Source: Paractinoplanes rishiriensis (lineage in GTDB: Bacteria; Actinomycetota; Actinomycetes; Mycobacteriales; Micromonosporaceae). Taken from it: 64,000 nucleotides of DNA. The stretch's first letter is position 1. Each line of letters starts with the position of its first letter. The stretch spans positions 62,001 through 126,000 of the forward strand of contig NZ_BOMV01000059.1 in the NCBI RefSeq assembly GCF_016862375.1. Reading direction: 5' to 3'. Below are positions 1 through 8,525 of this stretch, piece by piece. Made by a program: the position numbers and the translations under genes. Under the pieces are notes generated by a model that was not told the DNA's origin, ran no database searches, and saw only the letters and a program-made list of their open reading frames with translations.

Positions 1-805
1 GGCTGAGCTGGGCGGTGACGCTGGAGCCCATGTCGCCCGAGGTGGCCGAACGGGTCACGATCAGACCGGTGGCGACCGAGAGCAGCAGCGCCGGCACCTG
101 GGAGACCAGGCCGTCGCCGATGCTCAGCATGCTGTAGTGGTTCATCGCGTCGGCCGCGCCCATGCCCTGCTGGAAGACGCCGACCGCGAAGCCGCCGATC
201 AGGTTGATCAGGGTGATGATGATGGCCGCGATGGCGTCGCCCTTGACGAATTTCGAGCCACCGTCCATGGCGCCGTAGAAGTCGGCCTCGGAGGCCACCT
301 CGGCCCGGCGCTTCTTGGCCTCGGCCTCGTCGATCAGGCCGGCGTTCAGGTCGGCGTCGATCGCCATCTGCTTGCCGGGCATCGCGTCCAGGGTGAACCG
401 GGCGCCGACCTCGGCGACCCGCTCGGCACCCTTGGTCACCACGATCATCTGGACGATCACCAGGATCGCGAAGATGACCAGTCCGATGACCAGGTTGCCA
501 CCGACCACGAAGCTGCCGAACGCGTGGATGACCTTGCCGGCGTCGCCGTCCCGCAGCACCAGCCGGGTCGCGCTGATGTTGAGTGCCAGCCGGAACAGGG
601 TGGCCACCAGCAGCAGTGCCGGGAAGACCGAGAAATCCAGCGGTTTCTGGACGAACATGCTGGTCAGCAGGATGAGCAGGGCGCCCGTGATGTTGATGGC
701 GATGAGCAGGTCCAGCAGGAACGTCGGCAACGGCACGACCATCATGATGATGATGCCGATGACCCCGATGGGTACGGCAAGCCGGCTGACGTTCTTGTTC
801 TTCAC
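1..805 (-). CDS. flhA: FlhA, flagellar export gate protein (3' part outside window)
   Basis: Only the first 268 codons are present; the gene runs off the left edge. FlhA is the inner-membrane export-gate subunit of the flagellar type III secretion apparatus. The frame opens with a GTG at 805 preceded by GGAAGG, and is hydrophobic from about residue 9. The FHIPEP family signature is intact: LDAMPGKQMAIDAD at residues 139-152, followed by FVKGDAIA and ITLINLIGG. It is the last visible gene of the fliM-to-flhA run; a 115-base gap separates it from flhB. Family identification is certain; the cytoplasmic substrate-docking domain cannot be judged here. Confidence 0.96.
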   Translation of the reverse strand, partial: MKNKNVSRLAVPIGVIGIIIMMVVPLPTFLLDLLIAINITGALLILLTSMFVQKPLDFSVFPALLLVATLFRLALNISATRLVLRDGDAGKVIHAFGSFVVGGNLVIGLVIFAILVIVQMIVVTKGAERVAEVGARFTLDAMPGKQMAIDADLNAGLIDEAEAKKRRAEVASEADFYGAMDGGSKFVKGDAIAAIIITLINLIGGFAVGVFQQGMGAADAMNHYSMLSIGDGLVSQVPALLLSVATGLIVTRSATSGDMGSSVTAQLS

Positions 806-920
806 AGCACCTTCCCGGACTGGACAACGTGGGCGCCATCCACGTACCGGGATGGCTCGCCCACAGCCCGATCTTCCCCCAATCGAGGGACCGATGTGAG
901 GAAATCTTATGAATTTTCGT

Positions 921-2012
921 TTATGCGGCTGTTGAGGCGGAGTTGGGGTTGCGGTGCAAACCAGCAGCCGATCCACGCGCCTTCAGGCTCATCACGAACG
1001 CCAGCACCTTGGCCACCGCACCGAAGAACTCGGCTGGGATCTCGGCACCGACCTCGACGCCCGCGTGCAGCGCCCGGGCCAGCGGCACGTCCTGCACCAT
1101 CGGCACCCGGTGCTCGGCGGCCAGTTCCCGGATCTTCGTGGCGACCGGGCCCTGCCCCTTGGCCACCACCCGCGGTGCGCCCTTGTTCGGCTCGTACCGC
1201 AGGGCCACCGCCACGTGCGTCGGGTTGACCATCACCACGTCCGCGGTCGGGATGTCGGCCATCTGGCGGTTCCGGGCCATGGCCATCTGCCGGGACCGGA
1301 TCTGGGCCTTGACCAGCGGGTCACCCTCGGTGTTCTTGTGCTCCTGCTTGACCTCTTCCTTGGACATCCGCAGCTGCTTGTTGGTACGCCGGCGGACCAC
1401 GAAGTAGTCGGCGGCGGCCATCGCGATACCGGCCCCCGCGGCCGCCTGGATCAGGCCGATGGTGGCGTCCTGCACCACCCCGAGCAACGACGCCAGCGGC
1501 AGGTGGCCGGCGTTCATCAGGATCGGGATGACGTCCTTGGTGGTGGTGTAGAGCACCCCGGCGAGCACCGCGGTCTTCACCAGCGCCTTGGTGCCCTCCC
1601 AGAGCGCCTGCGGCCCGAACATCTTCTTGATCCCGGGCAGCGGGTTGAGCCGGCTGAACTTCGGGATGAACAGCTTGGTGGCGACCCGGATGCCGCCCTG
1701 CGCGCCGGCCGCCGCGATGCCGACCGCCATCATGGTGGCGGCCAGCGGCAGCACCGCCCACATCGTGCCCATCCCGGCGTCCTTGAGCATGCCGAACACC
1801 AGGGCGGTGTCCGGGTTCTCGATGACCGCCGGCACCTTGGCCATCAGTTCCTCGGCGTACTCCAGCGCCGATCCGAAGGTTTTGGGCAGCATGATGCTCG
1901 CCGCGAGCATCCCGAACCAGGCGCCGATGTCCTGGCTGCGGCCGATCTGGCCCTCGCGCTTGGCCTTCTTGAGTTTCTGCGGTGTCGGCTGTTCGGTCTT
2001 CTCGCCGCTCAT
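921..2012 (-). CDS. flhB: FlhB, flagellar export switch protein
   Basis: FlhB (363 aa, usual family length) is a membrane protein of the flagellar secretion gate whose cytoplasmic domain switches export from rod/hook to filament substrates. The N-terminus has the family pattern EKTEQPTPQKLKKAKREGQI. Four hydrophobic stretches follow, and the autocleavage motif NPTH is at residues 263-266, so the substrate-specificity switch should work. The C-terminal tail after about residue 345 is short and Ser/Asn/Ala-rich. It starts 10 bases after fliR stops and is part of the fliM-flhA unit. Confidence 0.97.
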   Translation of the reverse strand: MSGEKTEQPTPQKLKKAKREGQIGRSQDIGAWFGMLAASIMLPKTFGSALEYAEELMAKVPAVIENPDTALVFGMLKDAGMGTMWAVLPLAATMMAVGIAAAGAQGGIRVATKLFIPKFSRLNPLPGIKKMFGPQALWEGTKALVKTAVLAGVLYTTTKDVIPILMNAGHLPLASLLGVVQDATIGLIQAAAGAGIAMAAADYFVVRRRTNKQLRMSKEEVKQEHKNTEGDPLVKAQIRSRQMAMARNRQMADIPTADVVMVNPTHVAVALRYEPNKGAPRVVAKGQGPVATKIRELAAEHRVPMVQDVPLARALHAGVEVGAEIPAEFFGAVAKVLAFVMSLKARGSAAGLHRNPNSASTAA

Positions 2013-2022
2013 CTCACCTCCC

Positions 2023-2787
2023 TCAGCCGCCGGTGAGGTTCAGGACCGCGTTGACCGCCTTCTCGACGAGCGTGTCGACCACCGCCGGCAGGGTGGTGAT
2101 GGCCAGCCCGGAGAGCAGCAGGACCAGGAAGATCTTGGCGGGAAAACCGAGCTGGAACGCGTTGAGCGCCGGCGCCACCCGGTTGAGGAGGCCGAACGCC
2201 ACGTCGGTGAGGAACAGCACGGCGATCAGCGGGCCGGCGATCTGCAGCGCGGCCAGGAACATCTCGCCGATGCCCTCGATCAGCAACTGGCTGAACGTGC
2301 TCATGTTGAGCCCGGCGTTGAGCGGAATCGTCTGGAACGACTGCAGAAATCCGCGCAGGATCAGCTGGTGCCCCTCGGTGGCGAACAGGAGGGTGGCCGC
2401 CACCAGGTTGTAGAACCGGCCGAACACCGAGCTCTGGTTCATCGACAGCGGGTCGTACCCCATCGCCAGGGTGAAGCCGCCGAACAGGTCCAGCAGGTCA
2501 CCGGCCGCTTGGAGCGCGGCGAACAGCAGCGCCGTGATGAAGCCCAGCGCGGCACCGATGAAGACCTGAAGCGCGGCACTCGCGATGATGTCGGCCGTCT
2601 CCAGGGACGGGATGGTGCTCCGCAGGTATGGCGCCATCGGCAGGGTGAGGCCGATGGAGAGCAGCACCTTGATGGTCCCGGGGATGAGCCGCGAGTTGAA
2701 CGGCGGGCAGATGATCATCCAGGCGCCGGTACGGGCCGCGCCCAGCATGATCGCCAGCAGCTCCGCGACCGGCACGTTCCAGTTCAT
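2023..2787 (-). CDS. fliR: FliR, flagellar export gate protein
   Basis: FliR (254 aa) is the single-copy subunit of the FliP-FliQ-FliR export gate in the flagellar basal body membrane. The protein is almost wholly hydrophobic with about six predicted membrane segments, and the family features are visible: FLAALQIAGPLIAVLF near the middle and a C-terminal hydrophobic region. Its ATG overlaps the TGA of fliP (ATGA), so the two are translationally coupled. Length is normal, so it is not fused to FliQ or FlhB. Notably no fliQ lies between it and fliP. Confidence 0.96.
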   Translation of the reverse strand: MNWNVPVAELLAIMLGAARTGAWMIICPPFNSRLIPGTIKVLLSIGLTLPMAPYLRSTIPSLETADIIASAALQVFIGAALGFITALLFAALQAAGDLLDLFGGFTLAMGYDPLSMNQSSVFGRFYNLVAATLLFATEGHQLILRGFLQSFQTIPLNAGLNMSTFSQLLIEGIGEMFLAALQIAGPLIAVLFLTDVAFGLLNRVAPALNAFQLGFPAKIFLVLLLSGLAITTLPAVVDTLVEKAVNAVLNLTGG

Positions 2788-3656
2788 CGGTATGACGCAA
2801 CCAGCGCGGTGAGAATCAGCCCCCAGCCGTTGACCAGGACGAATAACAGGAGCTTGAAGGGCAGGGCGACGGTCACCGGGGGCAGCATCATCATGCCCAG
2901 TGACATCAGTGACGCCGAGACCACCATGTCGATCAACAGGAACGGGATGAAGATGACGAAGCCGATGATGAATGCGGCCCGCAGCTCGGACAGCACGAAC
3001 GCCGGGATCAGCGTGGTCAGCTCGACGTCTTCCTTGTTCCGCGGACGCTCCTCGCCGGACAGCTTGACCATCAGGGCCACCTCGTCCTCACGGGTGGTCT
3101 TCCACATGAACTCGCGCAGCGGTTCCACGCCGTCCTTGAACGCCTGCGCCTGGTTCTTGTCGCCCTTCAGGTAGGGCTGCACGCCCTGCTCGTTCATGGC
3201 CGAGACGGTGGGGCCCATGATGAACAGGCTGAGGAACAGCGCGAGCCCGGCCAGCACCTGGTTGGGCGGCATGCTGGTCAGGCCCAGCGCGTTGCGGGTG
3301 ATGCCCAGCACCATGAAGATCTTGGTGAAACAGGTGCAGAGCAGCAGCAGGGCCGGCGCCACCGACAGCACGGTGAGGCCCAGCATGATCACCAGCGAGG
3401 TGGCCGGGCGACTGCCGTCCGGGTTGGTGCCGTTGACGTTCAGGTTGATGCTCGGCCGGTTCGGCGGCGCCGGCGGAGTGGGTGCCCGCGGCACGAGTTG
3501 CGGCAGGGCCACGGTCGTCGCGGTGGCCGCCACGGCGGCCGGCGGCGGGGTGGGTGCGGGCGCGGGGGCACGACCCGGCTCAGCCGCGGCAATTCCAGGC
3601 AGCAGTACGAGTGCCAGGCCGGCGCTCGCGAGCAGGAGCAGGATCGCGCGTCGCAT
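2784..3656 (-). CDS. fliP: FliP, flagellar export gate protein
   Basis: FliP (290 aa from the ATG at 3656) forms the core of the flagellar export gate. I chose this start because it gives a signal peptide (MRRAILLLLASAGLALVLLP, cut near AAA) which FliP proteins normally have; an upstream in-frame start would run through the end of fliO. After cleavage comes an unusual Pro/Ala-rich stretch (about residues 28-75), then the conserved body: LLLLCTCFTKIFMVLGITRN, PPNQVLAGLALFLSLFIMGP and the C-terminal MMMLPPVTVALPFKLLLFVL. The stop overlaps the fliR start. Confidence 0.96.
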   Translation of the reverse strand: MRRAILLLLASAGLALVLLPGIAAAEPGRAPAPAPTPPPAAVAATATTVALPQLVPRAPTPPAPPNRPSINLNVNGTNPDGSRPATSLVIMLGLTVLSVAPALLLLCTCFTKIFMVLGITRNALGLTSMPPNQVLAGLALFLSLFIMGPTVSAMNEQGVQPYLKGDKNQAQAFKDGVEPLREFMWKTTREDEVALMVKLSGEERPRNKEDVELTTLIPAFVLSELRAAFIIGFVIFIPFLLIDMVVSASLMSLGMMMLPPVTVALPFKLLLFVLVNGWGLILTALVASYR

Positions 3657-3657
3657 A

Positions 3658-4053
3658 TCAGTGCCTCGTGGTCCGGTCGCGCAGAAAGTCCAGGATCCGC
3701 CCCGAGCTCGAGACGTCGGCCGCCGCCGGATGGGCATCGGGCAGCTCGCCGGCCTCGTCCTCGGCCAGCACCACGCTGTCCCGCCGCTCCGGCGGGTGCT
3801 TCTCGAAGTCCGCCACCTCGGCCTCGCCCAGCAGGCTCACCTGCTGATCGGTGACGCCCAGGATGAGAGCCCGGTCGGCCACCCGGACCACGGTCACCGC
3901 CGCTCCCCGGGTCAGCTGCTGCCGGTTGAGCACCGCGAGCGGTCCGTGGCCGCGGCCCGCGCCCAGCGGCCGGCGCACCGCGCGGGCCAGGGCCCACATC
4001 AGGCCCAGGACGACCGCCAGCGAGAAGCCGACCTGAAGGACGAGCTCGATCAA
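3658..4053 (-). CDS. fliO: FliO, flagellar export assembly protein (TTG start)
   Basis: This 131-aa protein has one N-terminal membrane segment (LVLQVGFSLAVVLGLMWALA), then a cytoplasmic part with VLNRQQLTRGAAVTVVRVAD and a VTDQQVSLLGEA region typical of FliO, the scaffold that helps assemble the FliP/FliR gate. The start is a TTG at 4053, supported by GGGAG eight bases upstream; no ATG or GTG lies nearby, and the longer open frame in this register only shadows fliN. It begins 5 bases after the fliN stop and ends one base before the fliP start. FliO is poorly conserved, so part of the identification rests on position. Confidence 0.85.
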   Translation of the reverse strand: MIELVLQVGFSLAVVLGLMWALARAVRRPLGAGRGHGPLAVLNRQQLTRGAAVTVVRVADRALILGVTDQQVSLLGEAEVADFEKHPPERRDSVVLAEDEAGELPDAHPAAADVSSSGRILDFLRDRTTRH

Positions 4054-4058
4054 GGCGG

Positions 4059-4817
4059 TTACTCCCGTTCGGTGCCCGGCGAGACGATCTCGGTGATCCG
4101 GATACCGAAGTTCTCGTCCACCACGACCACCTCGCCCCGAGCGATCAACCGGCCGTTGACCAGCAGGTCGGCGGGGCTGCCGGCGGCCCGGTCCAGCTCG
4201 ACGATGGCGCCCGGGTTGAGCGAGAGCAGTTCGCGGACCGCCATCCGGGTGCGGCCCAGCTCGGCCGAGACCTCCATCTCGACGTCGTGCAGCATGTCGA
4301 GGCCGCCGCGCAGCTGGATGCCCGGCCCGGCGGACTGCTGGCGGGCCACGTCCATCTGGCCCGGTTCCTCGCCCGGCCACGGGCTCAGCGCGAGCGCGAG
4401 CACCGCCCGCACCTCCTCGCCCTCCACCAGCGGGACCGCGACGGCGTCCTCCTTGGTGGCCAGCGAGCTCATCGCCACGCCGGACTCCATCACCACGCCC
4501 GGATCGAGGACCACCGGCCCGAAGACCCGGGCTGCCGCCTCCAGGGCGGGCCGGACCGCGGCGGTGAGGTCGAGCTCGCCCAGCGGGCTCTCCTTGAGCG
4601 CGTCCGCGAGATCCTGGCCGACCACCACGACGACCTCGCCGTTGGCCGCGCCGCTGAACTTGGCCGTCACCGCCTGGCCGTCGGCGAGCACGTCGGCGGT
4701 CGCCGCGATCGGGGCGGCGGCGCTCAGCGCCCGGCTGGTGGGCAGCACGGCCAGCGCCGCGTCGGCGGCGTTCCGGGCGAGTGTGAGCTGCGGCGCGGTG
4801 ATGGTGGGCGCGGTCAT
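4059..4817 (-). CDS. fliN: FliN/FliY, flagellar motor switch protein
   Basis: This is a C-ring component of the flagellar motor switch, working with FliM and FliG. The C-terminal SpoA/FliN domain occupies about residues 175-252, with the family pattern DVEMEVSAELGRTRMAVREL, LNPGAIVELDR and NGRLIARGEVVVVDENFGIR. At 252 aa it is about twice as long as enterobacterial FliN: an extra N-terminal region (1-165) resembles the layout of FliY, but I cannot see the ExxN phosphatase motif of CheC, so I would not predict CheY-P dephosphorylation. Its start overlaps the end of fliM by four bases. Confidence 0.93.
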   Translation of the reverse strand: MTAPTITAPQLTLARNAADAALAVLPTSRALSAAAPIAATADVLADGQAVTAKFSGAANGEVVVVVGQDLADALKESPLGELDLTAAVRPALEAAARVFGPVVLDPGVVMESGVAMSSLATKEDAVAVPLVEGEEVRAVLALALSPWPGEEPGQMDVARQQSAGPGIQLRGGLDMLHDVEMEVSAELGRTRMAVRELLSLNPGAIVELDRAAGSPADLLVNGRLIARGEVVVVDENFGIRITEIVSPGTERE

Positions 4818-5761
4818 GGACGGCCAGACTCCTTGGACGACTCCTTGGGCGGCGGCACCACGAGGCAGGCGAGCCGGGCGCCCTGATTACCGGGAACTGC
4901 GTGAGCGAAAACGGTCTCGTTGACCGTCACCTCGAGCGGCCTGCTGGTCGGATGACCGAGCGGCACGACGTCACCGGGACGCAGGTCCACGATGTCATCG
5001 GTACGCATACGAATGGGCTGGAATCGGACCGCAACGTCGATCGGAGCCGAGAAAAGGCCGGCCGTGAGGTTGCGCAACGCGAGATCCCGGCTGGCCCGTT
5101 CCTTGTCGCTCAGCACGATCGTCTCGGTCCGGCTCAGCACCGGCAGGATCATGTTGAACGGCATGCAGATCGTGGCCATGCACTCCTCGGCACCGATCTT
5201 GAGGTCGAAGGTGGCGACCACGCAGGCGTCGCCGGGCGCGTGTGCCCGCAGGAACTGCGCGTTGTACTCGACTTCCTTGAGCGTCGGCGCCATGTCGACG
5301 AGCGCCTCGAAGCCGTACCGCAGCTCGCCCAGCATCCGTTCCAGGAGCCCGCGGAGCAGCGGCATCTCGACCTCGGTGAGCGGCCGCTCCGGCTGGGGCC
5401 CGCCGGGGCCGCCGAGCATGTGGTCGATGGCGGTCATCACGGCCGACGAGGACAGCTCCATGAGGGCCGTGCCGTCCAGCGGCTCGAGGGTCACCACGGC
5501 GATCACCGTCGGGTTGGCCAGCGCGGCCACGTATTCGTCGTAGTTGAGCTGCTCGATCGAGGCGAGCGTGACGCTGCTGACCACCCGCAGGCGAGTGGTC
5601 AGCAGGGTGCCGCAACTACGGGCGTACGTCTCGAACGCGGTCTGCAGCGTGCGGACGTGGTCCCGGGAGAGCTTGACCGGGCGCCGGAAGTCGTACGCGG
5701 TCGGCCCTCCGCCCTGGCCGCGACGCGACATCTTGCCCGGGGATCGAGTAGCGGAGGTCAC
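4814..5761 (-). CDS. fliM: FliM, flagellar motor switch protein
   Basis: FliM (315 aa) is the C-ring switch protein that binds phosphorylated CheY. The N-terminal part has YDFRRPVKLSRDHVRTLQ and the middle domain the family pattern MTAIDHMLGG, followed by PLTEVEMPLLRGLLERM; a C-terminal SpoA domain follows (FQPIRM, DLRPGDVVPLGH). The GTG at 5761 starts the frame; an ATG at 5731 is an alternative with no Shine-Dalgarno. A FliA-type promoter ends only eight bases before the GTG, so the mRNA may be leaderless. The CheY-binding LSQxEIDALL peptide at the extreme N-terminus of many FliMs is not evident. Confidence 0.95.
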   Translation of the reverse strand: MTSATRSPGKMSRRGQGGGPTAYDFRRPVKLSRDHVRTLQTAFETYARSCGTLLTTRLRVVSSVTLASIEQLNYDEYVAALANPTVIAVVTLEPLDGTALMELSSSAVMTAIDHMLGGPGGPQPERPLTEVEMPLLRGLLERMLGELRYGFEALVDMAPTLKEVEYNAQFLRAHAPGDACVVATFDLKIGAEECMATICMPFNMILPVLSRTETIVLSDKERASRDLALRNLTAGLFSAPIDVAVRFQPIRMRTDDIVDLRPGDVVPLGHPTSRPLEVTVNETVFAHAVPGNQGARLACLVVPPPKESSKESGRP

Positions 5762-5769
5762 GTCGTCCC

Positions 5770-5796
5770 CATCGGCTCATTTCCGGAACCGCTGAG
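5770..5796 (-). promoter_or_regulatory. Candidate FliA-type promoter for fliM operon
   Basis: On the minus strand, CTCA (5796-5793) and GCCGATG (5776-5770) are separated by 16 bases, like FliA/WhiG-class promoters. The same arrangement precedes flbD, flgD and cheA. It lies between the hairpin after fliL and fliM, with the -10-like element eight bases from the fliM GTG. Confidence 0.55.
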
Positions 5797-5828
5797 CGCG
5801 AGAAGCGTTTTTATCCCTGAATCGACGA

Positions 5829-5860
5829 ACGGGCGGACTCACCGGAGTGAGCCCGCCCGT
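5829..5860 (-). terminator. Hairpin after fliL
   Basis: Inverted repeat with 14-base arms (one mismatch) and a CGGA loop, located 24 bases after the fliL stop. No T-run follows on the minus strand, so it may be a U-less terminator or a 3'-end stabiliser. It separates the flbD-motA-motB-fliL unit from fliM. Confidence 0.6.
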
Positions 5861-5883
5861 CCGCTTTGCCGATTCGGAATCCC

Positions 5884-6339
5884 TTACTGGGTCACGAACT
5901 CGGTGTAGTAGATGTCCATGACCATCTTGACGTCCTTCTCGGTGTAGATCTTCACGATCTTCGTCAGCAGGTCGTGCTTGATGGTCTCGCGGCCCTTCTC
6001 GGTCGAGAGCTCGGCCACCTTGCGCCCGGTGTACTCGTCGATCGCCAGGTTGATCGCCTCGCTGAGGTCGACCTTCTCGGCGCCGGCCTCCTCGGTCTGC
6101 TGAAGCGCGAACTTGAACTTCAGGTAGTGGCCGTCGGCCAGGTTCACGGTCAGCGAGTCCTCGATCCCCACGACGATGCCCTTCACGGGCTCCTTCGCCG
6201 CCTCGGCCGAATCGCCCTTCATCATGAAGAACGCGCCGGCACCACCGCCCAGCAGCACGACTACCGCCACGATGATGATCATCAGCATCTTCTTGGACTT
6301 CTTCGGCGCCTCGGGGGCAGCAGCATCCTTGTCGCTCAT
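5884..6339 (-). CDS. fliL: FliL, basal body-associated stator protein
   Basis: FliL (151 aa) is a single-pass membrane protein that surrounds MotAB stators and supports torque. It has a charged N-terminus ending KKSKK, a membrane segment MLMIIIVAVVVLLGGGAGAF (about residues 18-37), and a periplasmic domain with the family elements NLADGHYLKFKFALQ and IYYTEFVTQ at the very end. The ATG at 6339 has GAGGAG seven bases upstream; the longer open frame upstream only shadows motB. It starts 14 bases after motB and is the last gene of the flbD unit. Confidence 0.95.
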   Translation of the reverse strand: MSDKDAAAPEAPKKSKKMLMIIIVAVVVLLGGGAGAFFMMKGDSAEAAKEPVKGIVVGIEDSLTVNLADGHYLKFKFALQQTEEAGAEKVDLSEAINLAIDEYTGRKVAELSTEKGRETIKHDLLTKIVKIYTEKDVKMVMDIYYTEFVTQ

Positions 6340-6353
6340 AGCAGCTCCTCTCG

Positions 6354-7379
6354 TCAGTCGTGCGGGGTGGTGGTCGGTGTGGTCGGGGTGGTGCTCGCGG
6401 CCGGCTCGGCCGCCTTCGCGATCGCCTCGGCCTGCGCCGTGGTCTGGCCGGTGTGCAGCTTGGCGTCCGAACCGGACGCGGTGGGCAGCAGTGCGGCCTG
6501 GTCGGCCGGCAGGGTGGTGAGGACGACGATGTCCACCCGGCGGTTCATCGTGATCGACCGCGGGTCGGCGGGGTCGATCAGTGGCTTGGTGTCGGAGAAC
6601 CCGACGGCACTCATCCGGTTCTTGGCGATGCCGTGGCTGGACAGGTACCGGACGGTGGTCGAGGCCCGCGCCGCGGACAGCTCCCAACCGCTCGGGTAGT
6701 ACTTGGTCCTGGCGTTCAGCTGGTTCGTGTTGCCGTCAACCTCGATGCTGTTCGGCAGCTTGGCCAGCGTCGGCGCGACGGCGTTGAGGATCTTCTGGCC
6801 ACCGGACTTGAGGTCCGCCCGGTCGCCGGCGAAGACGATCTCGTTGGTCACCACCGTGACCACCAGGCCGCGCCGGTCGATCGTGAACTTCACCTGGCCG
6901 AGCAGCTTCTGCTTGGCCAGCGCGTCCGAGATCTTGTTCTCGATCTTCTTCAGGTCCTCGGCTTCCTTGGTCGCCGCCTGAGCGTCCTTGGAGGCCTTGG
7001 CGCGGCTCTGCGCCACCAGGGCGTTCTGCACCGCCTGGATTTCCTTGGCGGTCATGTCGGAGGTGCCGGCCTTGCCGTCGCCGCTGCCGGCGCCCGGGTC
7101 GATCGACACGATCTGCGTGTTGTTGCCGGAACCCTCGAGCACTGCCTGCTTGCCCTGGAAGGCGGCGCTCTGCGCGCCGAATCCCTCGGAGAGACCGTTG
7201 GCGAGCTGCGCGAACTTCTTCATGTTCACGTCACTCATCGAGTAGAGCACCACGAACAGAACGAACAGCAGGGTGAGCATGTCGGCGTACGACACGAGCC
7301 AGCGCTCGTGATTGACGTGCTCCTCGTGCTCCTCATGCGGCTTCTTGCGCTTGCCGCCGCCGCCACCACCTGAACTCAT
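6354..7379 (-). CDS. motB: MotB, flagellar stator protein
   Basis: MotB (341 aa) anchors the stator to peptidoglycan and carries the ion-binding aspartate. The single membrane segment SYADMLTLLFVLFVVLYSMS follows residue 29, with the conserved Asp at 33; the YADMLT context is typical of proton-driven motors. A Gln/Ala/Lys-rich coiled region follows, then an OmpA-like peptidoglycan-binding domain at about 200-310 (LSAARASTTVRYL, GFSDTKPL, NRRVDIVV). The C-terminus is Ala/Thr/Pro-rich and low in complexity. It starts 3 bases after motA ends. Confidence 0.96.
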   Translation of the reverse strand: MSSGGGGGGKRKKPHEEHEEHVNHERWLVSYADMLTLLFVLFVVLYSMSDVNMKKFAQLANGLSEGFGAQSAAFQGKQAVLEGSGNNTQIVSIDPGAGSGDGKAGTSDMTAKEIQAVQNALVAQSRAKASKDAQAATKEAEDLKKIENKISDALAKQKLLGQVKFTIDRRGLVVTVVTNEIVFAGDRADLKSGGQKILNAVAPTLAKLPNSIEVDGNTNQLNARTKYYPSGWELSAARASTTVRYLSSHGIAKNRMSAVGFSDTKPLIDPADPRSITMNRRVDIVVLTTLPADQAALLPTASGSDAKLHTGQTTAQAEAIAKAAEPAASTTPTTPTTTPHD

Positions 7380-7382
7380 TCG

Positions 7383-8174
7383 TTATGCCGCCTTCTTGGT
7401 GTTCGCGGCCGCCTCGGCCTTGGCGGCCTCGTCCGGCGGGAGCAGACTGCGCAGCTTCTGGGCGACCAGTCGCGGGTTCGAGCCGGCCTGGATGGCCAGC
7501 ACACCGTCGACGACCAGTTCCATCTCCTCGGCCTCGACCTGGCTCAGCCGGGCGAGACGGGCCGCGATCGGCAGCCACATCAGGTTGGCACTCAGCACGC
7601 CCCAGAGGGTGGCGCAGAACGCCGCGGCGATCGAGTGGCCGAGCGTGTCGGGCTGGTCGAGGTTCTCCAGCACGTGCACCAGGCCCATGACCGTACCGAC
7701 GATGCCGATGGTCGGTGCGTAGCCGCCCATGTTCTCGAACAGCTTCGCGGAGGCCTTGTCGGACTTCTTCTTCGCGGCGATCTCGGCGTGCAGGATGTCG
7801 TGCAGCTCGTCCGGGTCGGTGCCGTCGATCGCGAGCTGCAGACCGCGCTTCAGGAACGGGTGCTCGACCGTCTTGACCGCGTCCTCGAGGGCGAGCAGGC
7901 CCTCGCGGCGGGCCCGCTCGGCCAGCTTGACGACGTTGTCGACCAGCTCGGTGGGCGGCAGGACCTTGGTGAGGAAGGCCTTCTTCAGCTGCGCGCCGAC
8001 GCCGGACCAGTCCTTCACCACACCGCCGGCCATCGCGGCGGCGAAGCCACCGCCGAACACCAGCAGCATCGAGGGGATCAGCAGGATGGAGGACGGCGAA
8101 CCACCCTCGAGGATCTGCACGGCGAAGACGATTACGAGGCCGGCGCCTACACCGACGATGGTGGAGATATCCAT
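7383..8174 (-). CDS. motA: MotA, flagellar stator protein
   Basis: MotA (263 aa) forms the ion channel of the stator with MotB. Four membrane segments are visible: two near the N-terminus (VGAGLVIVFAVQI; SILLIPSMLLVFGGGFAAAM), then PTIGIVGTVMGLVHVLENL and CATLWGVLSANLMWLPIAARL around residues 150-205. The charged cytoplasmic loop between segments 2 and 3 contains the ERARREGLLALED motif that faces FliG. Its ATG overlaps the flbD stop (TGATG), showing translational coupling. Confidence 0.96.
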   Translation of the reverse strand: MDISTIVGVGAGLVIVFAVQILEGGSPSSILLIPSMLLVFGGGFAAAMAGGVVKDWSGVGAQLKKAFLTKVLPPTELVDNVVKLAERARREGLLALEDAVKTVEHPFLKRGLQLAIDGTDPDELHDILHAEIAAKKKSDKASAKLFENMGGYAPTIGIVGTVMGLVHVLENLDQPDTLGHSIAAAFCATLWGVLSANLMWLPIAARLARLSQVEAEEMELVVDGVLAIQAGSNPRLVAQKLRSLLPPDEAAKAEAAANTKKAA

Positions 8175-8458
8175 CAGCGTTCCTTCCGGTGCAGCGGGAG
8201 CACCTTAGCGTCGAGGTCTTCGTGGTCGTCTGCGGTCAGGGCGGTGGCCGTGGGCTCGGCCTCCAGGCGACTCGCCTGGGCGATCAGCGAGGCGCGGTAG
8301 TGGCGGACCGAGTCGATGAATTCGGGCACGGACTCGGCGACGATGTACTTGGTGCCGTCAACCAGCGTTACGACCGTGTCGGGCGTGCACTCCACACGCT
8401 CGATCAGGTCCGGATTCAGGGCGAACACGGCACCGTTGATGCGGGTTACGAGGATCAC
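8174..8458 (-). CDS. flbD: FlbD family flagellar protein
   Basis: This small protein (94 aa) belongs to the FlbD family found in Gram-positive flagellar operons next to motA (not the Caulobacter sigma-54 activator of the same name). The family core is present: MILVTRINGAVFALNPDLIE, then DTVVTLVDGTKYIV. Its function is not well defined in the family. The GTG start at 8458 has AAGGA ten bases upstream. It is the first gene of the flbD-motA-motB-fliL unit, behind a terminator and a FliA-type promoter. The tail after residue 68 is low in conservation. Confidence 0.9.
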   Translation of the reverse strand: MILVTRINGAVFALNPDLIERVECTPDTVVTLVDGTKYIVAESVPEFIDSVRHYRASLIAQASRLEAEPTATALTADDHEDLDAKVLPLHRKER

Positions 8459-8525
8459 TTACATCCGTCCTTGGGTGGTGGTGTGGTCCTGGGCTGGTAG
8501 GCCGTCCGTGGCCCGTCACAAGGAG

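Noticed and set aside
5759-5883. A gene in the gap between fliL and fliM, such as fliQ
   Set aside because: The 122-base gap has a hairpin and promoter, no hydrophobic frame.
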